A DNA stretch of 64,000 bases from Begonia masoniana (Eukaryota; Streptophyta; Magnoliopsida; Cucurbitales; Begoniaceae): positions 39,309,936-39,373,935 of the forward strand of contig CM039512.1 in NCBI GenBank assembly GCA_022432975.1, read 5' to 3'. Positions within the stretch are counted from its first letter, which is position 1, and each line of letters starts with the position of its first letter. The position numbers were made by a program, and so were the translations under genes. Of the stretch, positions 31,544-43,700 are shown one piece after another. The notes under the pieces were generated by a model, which was not told where the DNA came from, ran no database searches, and was given only the letters and a program-made list of their open reading frames with translations.

Positions 31544-33110
31544 TTACCGCCAGACCGGGAGATTGAGTTCACTATTGATGTCTATCCGAATACTGCACCA
31601 AGGTTTAAAAACCCGTATCGGTTGGCACCAGCTGAGTTGAGAGAGCTGAGGACTCAGCTTGATGAGTTGTTAGAGAAGGGTTTCATTCGACCCAGTGTTT
31701 CGCACTGGGGTGCGCCCGTTCTGTTTGTCAAGAAGAAAGACGGGACCCTCAGGATGTGCATCGATTACAGAGAGTTGAATAAGCTTACAGTGAAGAATAA
31801 GTATCCACTGCCCCGGATTGATGATTTATTTGATCAGCTGCAAGGTGCCCGAGTATTCTCGATGATTGATCTACGCTCGGGTTACAATCAGTTGAAGTTC
31901 TGGAAGGATGATATACCGAAAACGGCATTCTGAACGAGGTATGGGCATTATGAGTTCCTTGTCATGTCTTTTGGACTTACTAATGCCCCTGTAGCGTTTA
32001 TGGATTTGATGAGCCATGTCTTCAAGGAGTATCTGGACAAGTTCGTGGTGGTTTTCATCGACGACATTCTGATATACTCTAGAACGAAGGAAGAACACGA
32101 GGAGCACTTGAGGATAGTCCTGAGGACCCTATGTCAGCACCAGTTGTATCTGAAGTTCTCCAAATGCGAATTTTGGTTGGATCAGGTCAGCTTTCTTGGC
32201 CATGTCGTATCGCAGGATGGAGTTTCTGTTGATCCGAGGAAAGTTCAGGTGGTCAAGAATTGGCCACAGCCAAAGAACGTACGTGAGGTGCGTGGATTTC
32301 TCGGATTAGCTGGCTATTATCGGAAGTTCATAGAGGGATTTTCGAAGATCGCACTTCCTCTTTCGCGTTTGACTCGGAAGAACGAGAGATTTATATGGTC
32401 GTCTGCTTGTGATAGCAGTTTTATGGAATTAAAGATGAGATTGACCACTGCTCCAGTATTGGCGTTACCTGTTGAGGGTGACAAGTTCAGTATTTATTAT
32501 GATGTGTCAGGAGTTGGACTTGGTTGTGTATTGATGAAGGAGGGGAGAGTTATTGCTTATGCTTCTCGGCAGCTGAAGCCGTACGAGCTGAACTACCCTA
32601 CGCACGACCTTGAGTTAGCAGCTGTGGTCTTCGCACTGAAGATATGGAGACATTATTTATACGGGCAGCAGTGCGAGATATTTTCTGACCACAAGAGCCT
32701 GAAGTATCTATTTACGCAAAAGGAGCTGAATATGCGACAGAGAAGGTGGCTTGAGTTCGTCAAAAACTACGATTTTGATATCAAGTACTAACCAGGAAAG
32801 GCGAACAAGGTTGCTGATGCCTTGAGTAGAGTGCCTTCTATGAGTCAGCCTTCACTAGCAGCAATGTCAGTTACGCTGCGGTCTGAGATTGAGAGGTTCG
32901 ATGTGGAGATAGTGGCAGAATTGTTCAGTATGCTCACCAACATTTCTCTCAGGTCGACTATTTTGGATAAGATACACAAAGCTCAGCAGAATGATACGGA
33001 GTGCGAGGAGCTTCGATCGAGCATGACGTTGGGTGACTCGTCGGATTTTCACTTATCAGATGATGGTATTCTGAAGTTCAGGTATAGGTGGTACGTGCCT
33101 AACGACTAGG
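31544..33110 (+). pseudogene. Ty3/gypsy reverse transcriptase and RNase H of outer element
   Basis: Resumes after the solo LTR with [46 protein letters not shown], then TGA at about 31933 in place of the Arg codon before TRYGHYEF. It continues with [11 protein letters not shown] (about 32056), [10 protein letters not shown] and [13 protein letters not shown]. RNase H follows: [16 protein letters not shown] (a Val in place of the usual Ala-Ser step), [26 protein letters not shown], to ALSRV. A stop at about 32790 falls in the YHPG motif and TAG at 33107-33109 ends the linker. These frames are longer than those of the first element and broken only by point stops. Confidence 0.93.
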
Positions 33111-34387
33111 ATCTGAAGAAAGAGATATTGGCCGAGGCACATTCTTCGGCTTATTCTGTGCACCCGAAAAGTACCAAGATGTATCGGGATTTGAAACAAC
33201 ATTTCTGGTGGCCTAACATGAAACGAGAAGTTGCAAAATATGTGGAAAATTGCCTGGTTTGTCAACAGGTAAAGGCAGAACATCAGAGGCCGGTCGGAAC
33301 ACTACAGCCACTGCCTATTCCGGAGTGAAAATGGGAGTAGATCTCCATGGATTTTATTGTGGGGCTCCCGAGGACAACGAAGGGCCATGATGGTGTTTGG
33401 GTGATCGTGGACCGATTGACAAAGTCGGCCCACTTCTTATCTGTGAAGATGGCATCTTCTATGGACCAGCTCGCCGAGCTTTATGTGCAAGAGATTGTTA
33501 GACTGCACTGAGTGCCAGTTTCTATAGTCTCAGATCGTGATCCAAGATTTACTTCGAAGTTCTGGAAGAGCCTGCATAAAGCTATGGGGACTCAGCTTAA
33601 TTTCAGCACGGCATTTCATCCTCAGACTGATGGACAGACAGAGAGGACTAATCAGATTCTTGAGGATATGCTAAGAGCCTGTGTGCTGGAGTTTCAGGGA
33701 TCGTGGAGCAGGTATTTGCCACTGATCGAGTTCTCTTATAACAACAGCTTCCAAGCTACCATCGGTATGGCTCCGTATGAAGCATTATATGGTCGAAAGT
33801 GTAGGTCTCCATTGTATTGGGACGAGGTTGGCGAGGCCAGTATCGTTGGTCCTGAGATTCTACAGCAAACGGCAGAGAAGATTGCCATTATCCGACAGCG
33901 TATTGAGGTAGCCCAGAGCAGACAGAAGAGCTATGCTGACACGAGACGGAGAGAACTAGAGTTCGAAGAAGGTGACGAGGTTTAACTTAAGGTTTCTCCG
34001 TTCAAAGGCGTTGCAAGATTTGGAAGGAGGGGTAAGTTAAACCCTCGATATGTGGGGCCCTTTCCTATTCTGAAGAGGATCAGGAAGTTGGCGTATAGAC
34101 TACAGCTTCCGGCTTCTATAGAGGGTATCCACGATGTATTTCAGATATCGATGCTTTGGAAGTGTTTGCGTGATCCATCACATGTCGTGGAGGCAACAGA
34201 GATCGAGGTACAGTCTACCTTGACTTATGAGGAGAGGCCGGTGCGTATTTTGGAGACTTCCATCAAAGTTTTGCGCAACAAAGAGATTCCGCTAGTCAAA
34301 GTCTTATGGAGGAACCACGAGGTTTAAGAGGCTACTTAGGAACGACAGCAGGATATGATGACTAAGTATCCTGAGTTGTTTGTATGA
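33111..34387 (+). pseudogene. Ty3/gypsy integrase with chromodomain of outer element
   Basis: H2C2 finger: HSSAYSVHPKSTKMYRD to NCLVCQQVK, intact. Two stops lie near 33326 and 33339 where Trp and the following residues of the core start should be. Core: SMDFIVGLPR, TGA near 33509 for Arg, then VSDRDPRFTSKFW and GQTERTNQILEDM (Asp and Glu of the DDE triad kept). A stop near 33983 follows EEGDEV. GPFPILKRIRK and the chromodomain VLRNKEIPLVKVLWRNHEV are open, then stops near 34325 and 34337 (Trp of EATWE lost). Terminal stop at 34385-34387. The lesions are mostly G-to-A or C-to-T. Confidence 0.92.
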
Positions 34388-34428
34388 TAGATATTTTGTG
34401 GACAAAATTCTAAATAAGGTGGATGGAA

Positions 34429-36966
34429 TGTAATATCCGGCTTGTACGGGATTTTATATTATAATATATATTGGCATTTTTGGAAATGTGTCAAATCAAA
34501 CCCGTTTCACAAAAATAAAGCGTCATTTCGATCATAACGATTAATAGGAATTTTAATGAATTTACGGGATTTTTCGGAATAATAACGCTATATTTCGAGA
34601 AATTACGTTTCTCGTAATATAAAGGACGTTTTAGTAAAAATAGTAAATAAGGTCCGAATTGCGAACGAACAGTTTTAATGGAACCCTGGTAGTAAATTGA
34701 AGTTATTGGTGAAATAAGGAAATTTGGAGAAACCGAATCGTCGGTTAATTGAAGAAACGAACGACGAAACAAATAGAAAATCAAAGGAGGGGCAAAATAG
34801 TAATTTGCAAAGTCAATACTTGATTTAAAACATAATGTTTTTCTTCTTCTCCACGCCATTTCTTCTTCCTGCGATTCTCTCATTTTCCCTTTGGCGATCA
34901 ACGACGATCGCTCCTCCTCCGGCGCTCGTTCTTCCTCCGACGACCTCTGATCCTTTACGTTTTCTTCTCCTCTCGCAATCCTAGGTAAGATTCTATGCTT
35001 TTGGAGCGTTATAGTTCAGTTTTCACGAAATTTAACGTTTAGAGTTTCGTATAGATTTTCGTTAAAACGTGATTTAGGGTTAGTAATCGATAGGTTAGCC
35101 GTATTTGTGAAAATAATGAACGTATTAAACGTTATTGGATAAAGTTAATCGATTTAGGACGAATGTTAGAGATTTAACATTTCCGAGTTTTGGAGAAAAA
35201 TTTGTCAATGTTGATTTTGAGGTGTTGAACGTTATTTGATGGATGAAAATGTCTTATGGAGCTAAGTTAGAATTTAAAGAGAATTTCCTTAGTTAGGGTT
35301 TCGTTAAACTGGACGTTAAACGGTTGAATCTCGCGTTAATGTTAAATGTTGTGTTTTGCCTCAGACAAACAACGCTCGCGGACGAAGCTTTAGCTGCAAC
35401 GGACATGAGGTAAGTTCTCGTGACTTACTCTGGCCGATTGGCCTACACCGTACTTCGATGTCGCGTCGAGGATCTTAGAGTGTTGTATGTTTAAACCGCT
35501 TTGGTTGGGTAGTTAGGTTTAAACGTTTTCGTAGGTTATTTCTTTTACAGTCTTGATCGTACGCGTGCTTGATTGTTTACATTTATATTGAATTGTTCAT
35601 GCATCACGTATTTTAACTTGGCTTGAAAATGAATTTCCGCACGATGTTTTCAGAAAACCAATGTGGCCCAGAAATTGGGGGCTATCGATCTATTGTGCAG
35701 GCCGATTAAGGGTCTGGTCGATACCACATCTCATGTAATGTAATTAATGAACGTAATCTGTTATCTAGTCATGCGAGGTGGGGCTCTTGCACGGTTGTAC
35801 GTGTTGTAAGCGTGTACCCCCCCTCTAACCGCACGGGGTAGTACGACCGCCGGATGGGCCCTCTTCGGTTAGGGGGATGAGATCTCGGTGATATTCTGTC
35901 TGCGACGCTCTGTATGTTATGCATGATTTCTGAACTCCATATGCACTGCACGCATCTGCATTTACGTAGAATTTACTGAGCCTTTAGCTCATAGTGTGTC
36001 TGTATGGTGTAAGTGATATCGAAGCAGGTGAGGACGATGTTCCTCCACCCGATGTACAAGATGGTTGAAGAAAAACGATTGCGGTGGTGTACATGAGCAG
36101 TCGTCACGTATGTTGACCCGTGGGGAAAGTGGTTAGGTATTTTGAGAGTTTGGGGGAATTTTGACTGTACAGTGGATTATGTTATGGTTAGAAACATTCT
36201 AGGATGTTTGGTTCTGGATAGATTATGCGTTAGGTTGTTTTAAAAGTGTTTTGAAAATATATTTTGTAACTGTTGATTTTAGGGGAAATGTTCAGTTTTT
36301 AAACATAACCACGCGGTTTGTTTTTAAGAAAATTAATTAAGTTTTATTTGAGCTTTGAGTCGTTGTTTCGGGTGGTTGATGAACGAGGAATGAGGAAAAT
36401 TTGAATGAGTTATGTTGGATGTGAATTTGATGAAACGGTTAAGGGTTTTGATTAATGTATGTGAAGTGAGGAAAGTGAAGGGAAGAGAAATGAGCGATGT
36501 AGGAACAGGGAGGCAGAGGAGGTGGCGATTGATCGCCCAGGGGTGGGGATCAATCGCCCCTCATGGTCGCCGCTCTCTGGAAAAATCCAGAGAGCGTGAC
36601 GACTGATCGCCACAAACTGTGGCGATCAGTCGCCACAGACGATTTTCAACAGGCGACCATTCGCCTATTGAAATCGCCGAAGGGCGATCAGTCGCCCCCT
36701 TTATGGGCGACTGATCGCCACAGCATATAGGGATGAAAATCTCCTCTTTGCACTCTGCCTATTTTTATTTTAGTTTTTAATTGTTTTAAATTTATTTTAA
36801 GTTTTGTTTTTAATAGTTTATAAACATAGGCTCCGTCAGTTTCAATTCCGATTTCGATTCCGACATTAAAAGCTTTATTTCCGCTAAAATGCTAAGTTTA
36901 AAGTTTCAAGAATAAAGTTTGAAAATATATATATATATAAATGGGTACAGTGTTAGGGTCGTGACA
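34429..36966 (+). repeat. 3' LTR of outer element
   Basis: 2538 bp from TGTAATATCC to GTCGTGACA. Splice-like signals: donor GTAAGA at 34985, acceptor ending 35364, a 45-nt exon-like segment 35365-35409, donor GTAAGT at 35410; the second acceptor has drifted (GTAAG for GTAG, near 36011). A palindrome array of the GGCGATCAGTCGCC type lies at 36521-36722, followed by an AT microsatellite near 36927-36938. Confidence 0.94.
36521..36722 (+). repeat. Palindrome array (GGCGATCAGTCGCC type)
   Basis: Several copies of GGCGAT(C/T)(A/G)(G/A)TCGCC-type palindromes together with an inverted pair CTCTCTGG/CCAGAGAG around 36573-36595. Same place and general layout as in the other Tekay-like LTRs, with a third core sequence. 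Confidence 0.86.
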
Positions 36967-39900
36967 GATTTGTTCCAAAAGAACTAAACGTATCAAGCAA
37001 AAGAGGTTAATTGTTACATGACTTGTGGTTAGAACCTAAGTTATCAATTTCACCTTCATGGTTTAAACTTGAAGTAATGAGAACCACGTGTATTGAGGAC
37101 CCAATAACCCTCATGGACGCGTAATAAAAACTTAGTAATGCATTTCAAGAAGTATATTAAGCTTCACTTCAATCGACTTGATCCAAAAGAACCGAACGTA
37201 TCAAGCAAACGAGGTTCAGTATTACATGACTTGTGGTTAGTACCTTAGTTATCCATTTCACCTTCAAGGTTTTAACTTGAGTTGCTGAGAATGACGTGTG
37301 TTGAGGACCCAATAACCGTCATGGACGCGTAATTAAAACTTAGTAATGCATTTGAAGAAGTATAAGAAACTTCACTTCAATAGACTTGATCCAAAAGAAC
37401 TGAACGTATCAAGCAAATGAGGTTCACTATTACATGACTTGTGGTTCCTAAGTTATCCATTTCACCTTCAAGGTTTTAACTTGAAGTGCTGAGAATGACG
37501 TGTATTAAAAACCCAATAACACTCATGGAAGCGTAATTAAGACTTAGTAATGCATTTAAAGACGTATAAGAAACTTCACTTCAATCGATTTCTTCCAAAA
37601 GAACTGAACGTATCAAGCAAATGAGGTTCACTATTACATGACTTGTGGTTAGTACCTAAGTTATCTTTTCACCTTCAAGGTTTTAACTTGAACTACTGAG
37701 AACGATGTGTATTGAGTACCCATAACCCTCATGGACGCGTAATTAAAACTTAGTAATGCATTTGAAGATGTATAAGAAACTTCACTTCAATCGACTTGAT
37801 CGAAAAGAACTGAACGTATCAAGCAAATGAAGTTAACGATTACATGATTTGTGGTTAGAATCTGAGTTATCCATTTCACCTTCAAGGTTTTATATTGAAG
37901 TGGTGAGAAGGACCTGTATTGAGTACCTAATAACCTTCATGGACGCGTAATTTAGACTCAGTAAAGCGTTTGAAGAAGTATAAGAAACTTCACTTCAATT
38001 CATTTGTTCCAAAAAAACTGAACGTATCAAGCAAATGAGGTTCACTGTTACATGACTTGTGGTTAGAACCTAAGTTATCCATTTCACCTTCAAGGTTTTA
38101 AGTTGAAGTGATGAGAACGACGTGTATTGAGGACCTAATAACCCATATGGACGAGTAATTATGACTTGGGAATTCGTTTGAAGAAGTATAAGAAACTTCA
38201 CCTCAATCGATTTGTTCCAAAAGAACTGAACGTATCAAGCAAATGAGGTTCACTCTTAGATGACTTGTGGTTAGAACCTAAGTTATCCATTTCACCTTCA
38301 AGGTTTTAACTTGAAGTGATGAGAACGACGTGTATTGAGGACCCAATAACCCTCATGCACGAGTAATTAAGACTTGGTAATGCGTTTGAAGATGTATAAG
38401 AAACTTCACTTCAATCAATTAGTTCCAAAAGAACTGAACGTATCAAGCAAATGTGGTTAACTGTTACATGACTTGTGGTTAGAACCTAAGTTATCCATTT
38501 CTCCTAAAAGGTTTGAACTTGAAGTGATGAGAACGACGTACATTGAGGACCCAATAACCCTCATGGACGAGTAATTAAGACTTGGTAATGCGTTTGAACA
38601 AGTATAAGAAACTTCACTTAAATCGATTTGTTTAAAAAGAACTGAACGTATTAAGCAAATGAGGTTCAATGTTACATGACTAGTGGTTAGAACCTAAGTT
38701 ATCCATTTCACCTTCAAGATTTTAACTTGAAGTAATGAGAACGACGTGTATTGAGGTTCTAATAACCCTCATGGATGTGTAATTAAGATTAAGTAATGCG
38801 TAGTATATGAAACTTCACTTCAATCGATTTATTCCAAAAGAACTTAACGTATCAAGCAAATAAGGTTCATTGTTACATTACTTGTGGTTAGAACCTAAGT
38901 TATCCATTTCACCTTCAAGGTTTTAACTTAAAGTTATGATAACGACGTGTATTGAGGACCCAATAACCATCATGAATGCGTATTTAAGACTTATTAATGC
39001 TATTGAAGAAGTATAAAAAACTTCATTTCAATCAATTTGTTCTAAAAGAACTGAACGTATCAAGCAAATGAGGTTCACTGTTACATGACTTGTAGTTAAA
39101 ACCTAAGTTATCTATTTCACCTTCAAGGTTTTAACTTGAAGTGATGAGAACGACGTGTATTGAGGATCCAATAACCTTCATGGACGCGTAATTAAGATTT
39201 AGTAATGCATTTGACGATGTATAAGAAACTTCACTTCAATCGATTTGTTCCAAAAGAACTGAACGTACCAAGAAAATGAGGTTAACTGTTACATGACTTG
39301 TGGTAAGAACCTAAGTTATCCATTTCATTATCAAGGTTTTTACTTGAAATGATGAGAACGACGTGTATTGAGGACCCAATAACCCTCATTGACGAGTAAT
39401 TGAGACTCGGTAATGCGTTTGTAGAAGTATAAGAAACTTAACTTCAATCCATTTGTTCAAAAAAACCTGAACGTATCAAGCAAATTAGGTACACAGTTAC
39501 ATGACTTGTGGTTTTAGTTATCCATTTAACCTTCAAGTTTATAAGTTGAAGTGATGAGAAGGACGTGTATTGATGACCCAATAACCCTCATTGACGAGTA
39601 ATTGAGAATTGGTAATGCGTTTAAAGAAGTATAAGAAACTTAACTTCAATAGATTTGTTCGAAAAGAACTGAACGTATCAAGCAAATTAGGTTCACTGTT
39701 ACATTACTTGTGGTTAGAACCTAAGTTATCCATTTCACCTTCAAGGTTTTAACTTGAAGTGATGAGAACGACGTGTATGGAGGACCAAATAACCCTCATG
39801 GACGAGTAATTAAGACTTGGTAATGCGTTTGAAGAAGTTTAAGAAACTTCACTTCAATCGATTTGTTCCAAAGGGACTGAACGTATCAAGCAAATGAGGT

Positions 39901-40759
39901 TCACTTTTACATGACTTGTGGTTAGAACCTAAGTTATCTATCTGACCTTCAAGGTTTTAACTTGAAATAATGATAACGACGTGTATTGAGGACCCAAAAA
40001 GCCTCATGGACGAGTAGTTAAGACTTGGTAATGCGTTTGAAGAAGTATAAGAAACTTCACTTCAATCGATTTGTTCCAAAAGAACTACACGTATCAAGCA
40101 AATGAGGTTCACTGTTACATTACTTGTAGTGTGAACCTAAGTTTCCATTTCACCTTCAAGGTTTTAACTTAAAGTGATGATAATTACGTGTATTGAGGAC
40201 CCAATAACCTTCATAAATGCGTCTTTAAGACTTATTGATGCTTTTGAAGAAGTATAAAAAACTTCATTTCAATCAATTTGTTCCAAAACAACTGAACGTA
40301 TAAAGCAAATGAGGTTCAGTGTTACATGACTAGTAGTTAAAATCTAATTATCCATTTCACCTTCAAGGTTTTAACTTGAAGTGATGAGAACGACGTGTGT
40401 TGAGGATCCAATAACCTTGATGGACGCGTAATTAAGATTTAGTAATGCGTTTGACGATGTATAAGAAACTTCACTTCATTCGATTTTTTCCAAAAGAACT
40501 AAACGTACCTAGAAAATGAGGTTCACTGTTACATGACTTGTGGTTAGAATCTAAGTTATCCATTTCATCTTCAAGACTTTAACTTTAAGTGGTTAGAACG
40601 ACCGGTATTGAGTACCTAATAACCTTTATAGACGAGTAATTATGACTTAGTAAAAAAATTAAAGAAGTATAAGAAACTTCAATTCAATCAATTTGTTCCA
40701 AAAGAACTGAACGTATAAAGCCAATGAGGTTCACTTTTACATGACTTGTGGTTAGAACC

Positions 40760-43700
40760 TAAGTTATCTATTTGACCTTCAAGGTTTTAACTTGAAATGA
40801 TGATAACGACGTGTATTGAGGCCCAATAACGTTTATGAACGCGTATTTAAGACTTAGTAATGCTTTTGAAGAACTATAAAAAACTTTATTTCATTCAATT
40901 TAATCTAAAAGAACTCAACGTATCAAGCAAACAATGTTCACTGTTACATAACTTGTGGTTATAACCTAAGTATCCATTTCACCTTCAACGTTTTAACTTG
41001 AAGTGATGAGAACGACGTGTATGGAGGACCAAATAACCCTCATGGACGAGTAATTAAGACTTGGTAATGCGTTTGAAGAAGTTTAAGAAACTTCACTTCA
41101 ATCGATTTGTTCCAAAGGGACTGAACGTATCAAGCAAATGAGGTTCACTTTTACATGACTTGTGGTTAGAACCTAAGTTATCTATCTGACCTTCAAGGTT
41201 TTTAACTTGAAATAATGATAACGACGTGTATTGAGGACCCAAAAGCCTCATGGACGAGTAGTTAAGACTTGGTAATGCGTTTGAAGAAGTATAAGAAACT
41301 TCACTTCAATCGATTTGTTCCAAAAGAACTACACGTATCAAGCAAATGAGGTTCACTGTTACATTACTTGTAGTGTGAACCTAAGTTTCCATTTGACCTT
41401 CAAGGTTTTAACATGAAACGATGATAACTACGTGTATTGAGGACCCAACAACCTTCATGAACTCGTATTTAATACTTAGTAATACTTTTGAAGAACTATA
41501 AAATACTTTATTTCAATCAATTTGATTTAAAAGTACTCAACGTATCAAGCAAATAATGTTCACTGTTACATGACTTGTGGTTATAACCTAAGTCATCCAT
41601 TTCACCTTCGAGGTTTTAACTTGAAGTGATGAGAACGACGTGTATTGAGGATCCAATAACCTTTATGGACGCGTAATTAAGATTTAGTAAGACATTTGAA
41701 GATGTATAAGAAACTTCACTTCAATCGATTTGTTACAAAAGAACTGAACGTATCAAAAAAATGAGGTTCACTGTTACATGACTTGTGGTTAGAACCTAAG
41801 TTATCCATTTCATCTTCAAGATTTTAACTTTAAGTAGTGAGAAAGACCTGTATTGAGTACCTAATAACCTTCATAGACGAGTAATTAAGACTTAGTAATA
41901 AGTTTGAAGAAGTATAAGAAACTTCACTTCAATCGATTTGTTCCAAAAGGACTGAACGTATCAAGCAAATGAGGTTCACTTTTACATGACTTGTAGTTAG
42001 AACCTAAGTTATCTATTTGACCTTCAAGGTTTTAACATGAAACGATGATAACTACGTGTATTGAGGACCCAACAACCTTCATGAACGCGTATTTAAGACT
42101 TAGTAATACTTTTGAAGAACTATAAAATACTTTATTTCATCAATTTGATCTAAAAGTACTCAACGTATCAAGCAAATAATGTTCACTGTTACATGACTTG
42201 TGATTATAACCTAAGTCATCCATTTCACCTTCGAGGTTTTAACTTGAAGTGATGAGAACGACGTGTATTGAGGATCCAATAACCTTTATGGACGCGTAAT
42301 TAAGATTTAGTAATGCGTTTGAAGATGTATAAGAAACTTCACTTCAATCGATTTGTTCCAAAAGAACTTAACGTATCAAAAAAATGAGGTTCACTGTTAC
42401 ATGACTTGTGGTTAGAACCTAAGTTATCCATTTCATCATCAACATTTTAACTTTAAGTGGTGAGAACGACCTGTATTGAGTACCTAATAACCTTCATAGA
42501 CGAGTAATTAAAACTTAGTAATAAATTTGAAGAAGTATAAGAAACTTCACTTCAATCGATTTGTTCTAAAAAGACTGAACGTATCAAGCAAATGAGGTTT
42601 ACTTTTACATGACTTGTGGTTAGAACCTAAGTTATCTATTTGACCTTAAAGGTTTTAACTTGAAATGATGATAACTACGTGCATTGAGGACCCAATAACC
42701 TTCATGCACGCGTATTTAAGAGTTAGTAATGCTTTTAAAGAACTATAAAAAACTTTATTTCAATCAATTTGATCTAAAAGAAATCAACGTATCAAGCAAA
42801 TGATGTTCATTGTTACATGACTTGCGGTTATAACCTAAGTCATCCATTTCACCTTCGAGGTTTTAACTTGAAGTCATGAGAACGACGTGTATTGAGGATC
42901 CAACAACCTTTATGGACGCGTAATTAAGATTTAGTAATGACATTTGAAGATGTATAAGAAACTTCACTTCAATCGATTGTTACAAAAGAACTGAACGTAT
43001 AAAAAAAATGAGGTTCACTGTTACATGACTTGTGGTTAGAACCTAAGTTATCCATTTCATGTTCAAGATTTTAACTTTAAGTAGTGAGAAAGACCTGTAT
43101 TGAGTACCTAATAACCTTCATAGACGAGTAATTAAGACTTAGTAATAAGTTTGAAGAAGTATAAGAAACTTCACTTCAATCGATTTGTTCCAAAAGGACT
43201 GAACGTATCAAGCAAATGAGGTTCACTTTTACATGACTTGTAGTTAGAACCTAAGTTATCTATTTGACCTTCAAGGTTTTAACATGAAACGATGATAACT
43301 ACGTGTATTGAGGACCCAACAACCTTCATGAACGCGTATTTAAGACTTAGTAATACTTTTGAAGAACTATAAAATACTTTATTTCAATCAATTTGATCTA
43401 AAAGTACTCAACGTATCAAGCAAATAATGTTCACTGTTACATGACTTGTGATTATAACCTAAGTCATCCATTTCACCTTCGAGGTTTTAACTTGAAGTGA
43501 TGAGAACGACGTGTATTGAGGATCCAATAACCTTTATGGACGCGTAATTAAGATTTAGTAATGCGTTTGAAGATGTATAAGAAACTTCACTTCAATCGAT
43601 TTGTTCCAAAAGAACTTAACGTATCAAAAAAATGAGGTTCACTGTTACATGACTTGTGGTTAGAACCTAAGTTATCCATTTCATCATTCAACATTTTAAC

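Larger units (their letters stand above)
19143..36966 (+). mobile_element. Nested Tekay-like chromovirus inserted in the satellite
   Basis: Outer boundaries are exact: TGTAATATCC at 19143, GTCGTGACA ending at 36966, and a perfect 5-bp duplication GATTT (19138-19142 and 36967-36971) within the satellite monomer. Order inside: broken 5' LTR 19143-20808, reverse-oriented tandem structure 20809-28196, gag/protease 28197-29223, solo LTR 29224-31543, RT-RNase H-integrase 31544-34387, 3' LTR 34429-36966. The end of the 5' LTR, the PBS and the N-terminal gag of the outer element are missing. Confidence 0.93.

Noticed and set aside
19143..36966. One intact autonomous retrotransposon
   Set aside because: The LTR ends and target duplication are intact, but the interior is a mosaic of reversed, deleted and stop-containing parts with no PBS or N-terminal gag for the outer element.
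38457..38669. Small reverse-strand open frames inside the satellite (also 17043-17258)
   Set aside because: They occur in single variant monomers, are broken in neighbouring copies, and have no domain content.
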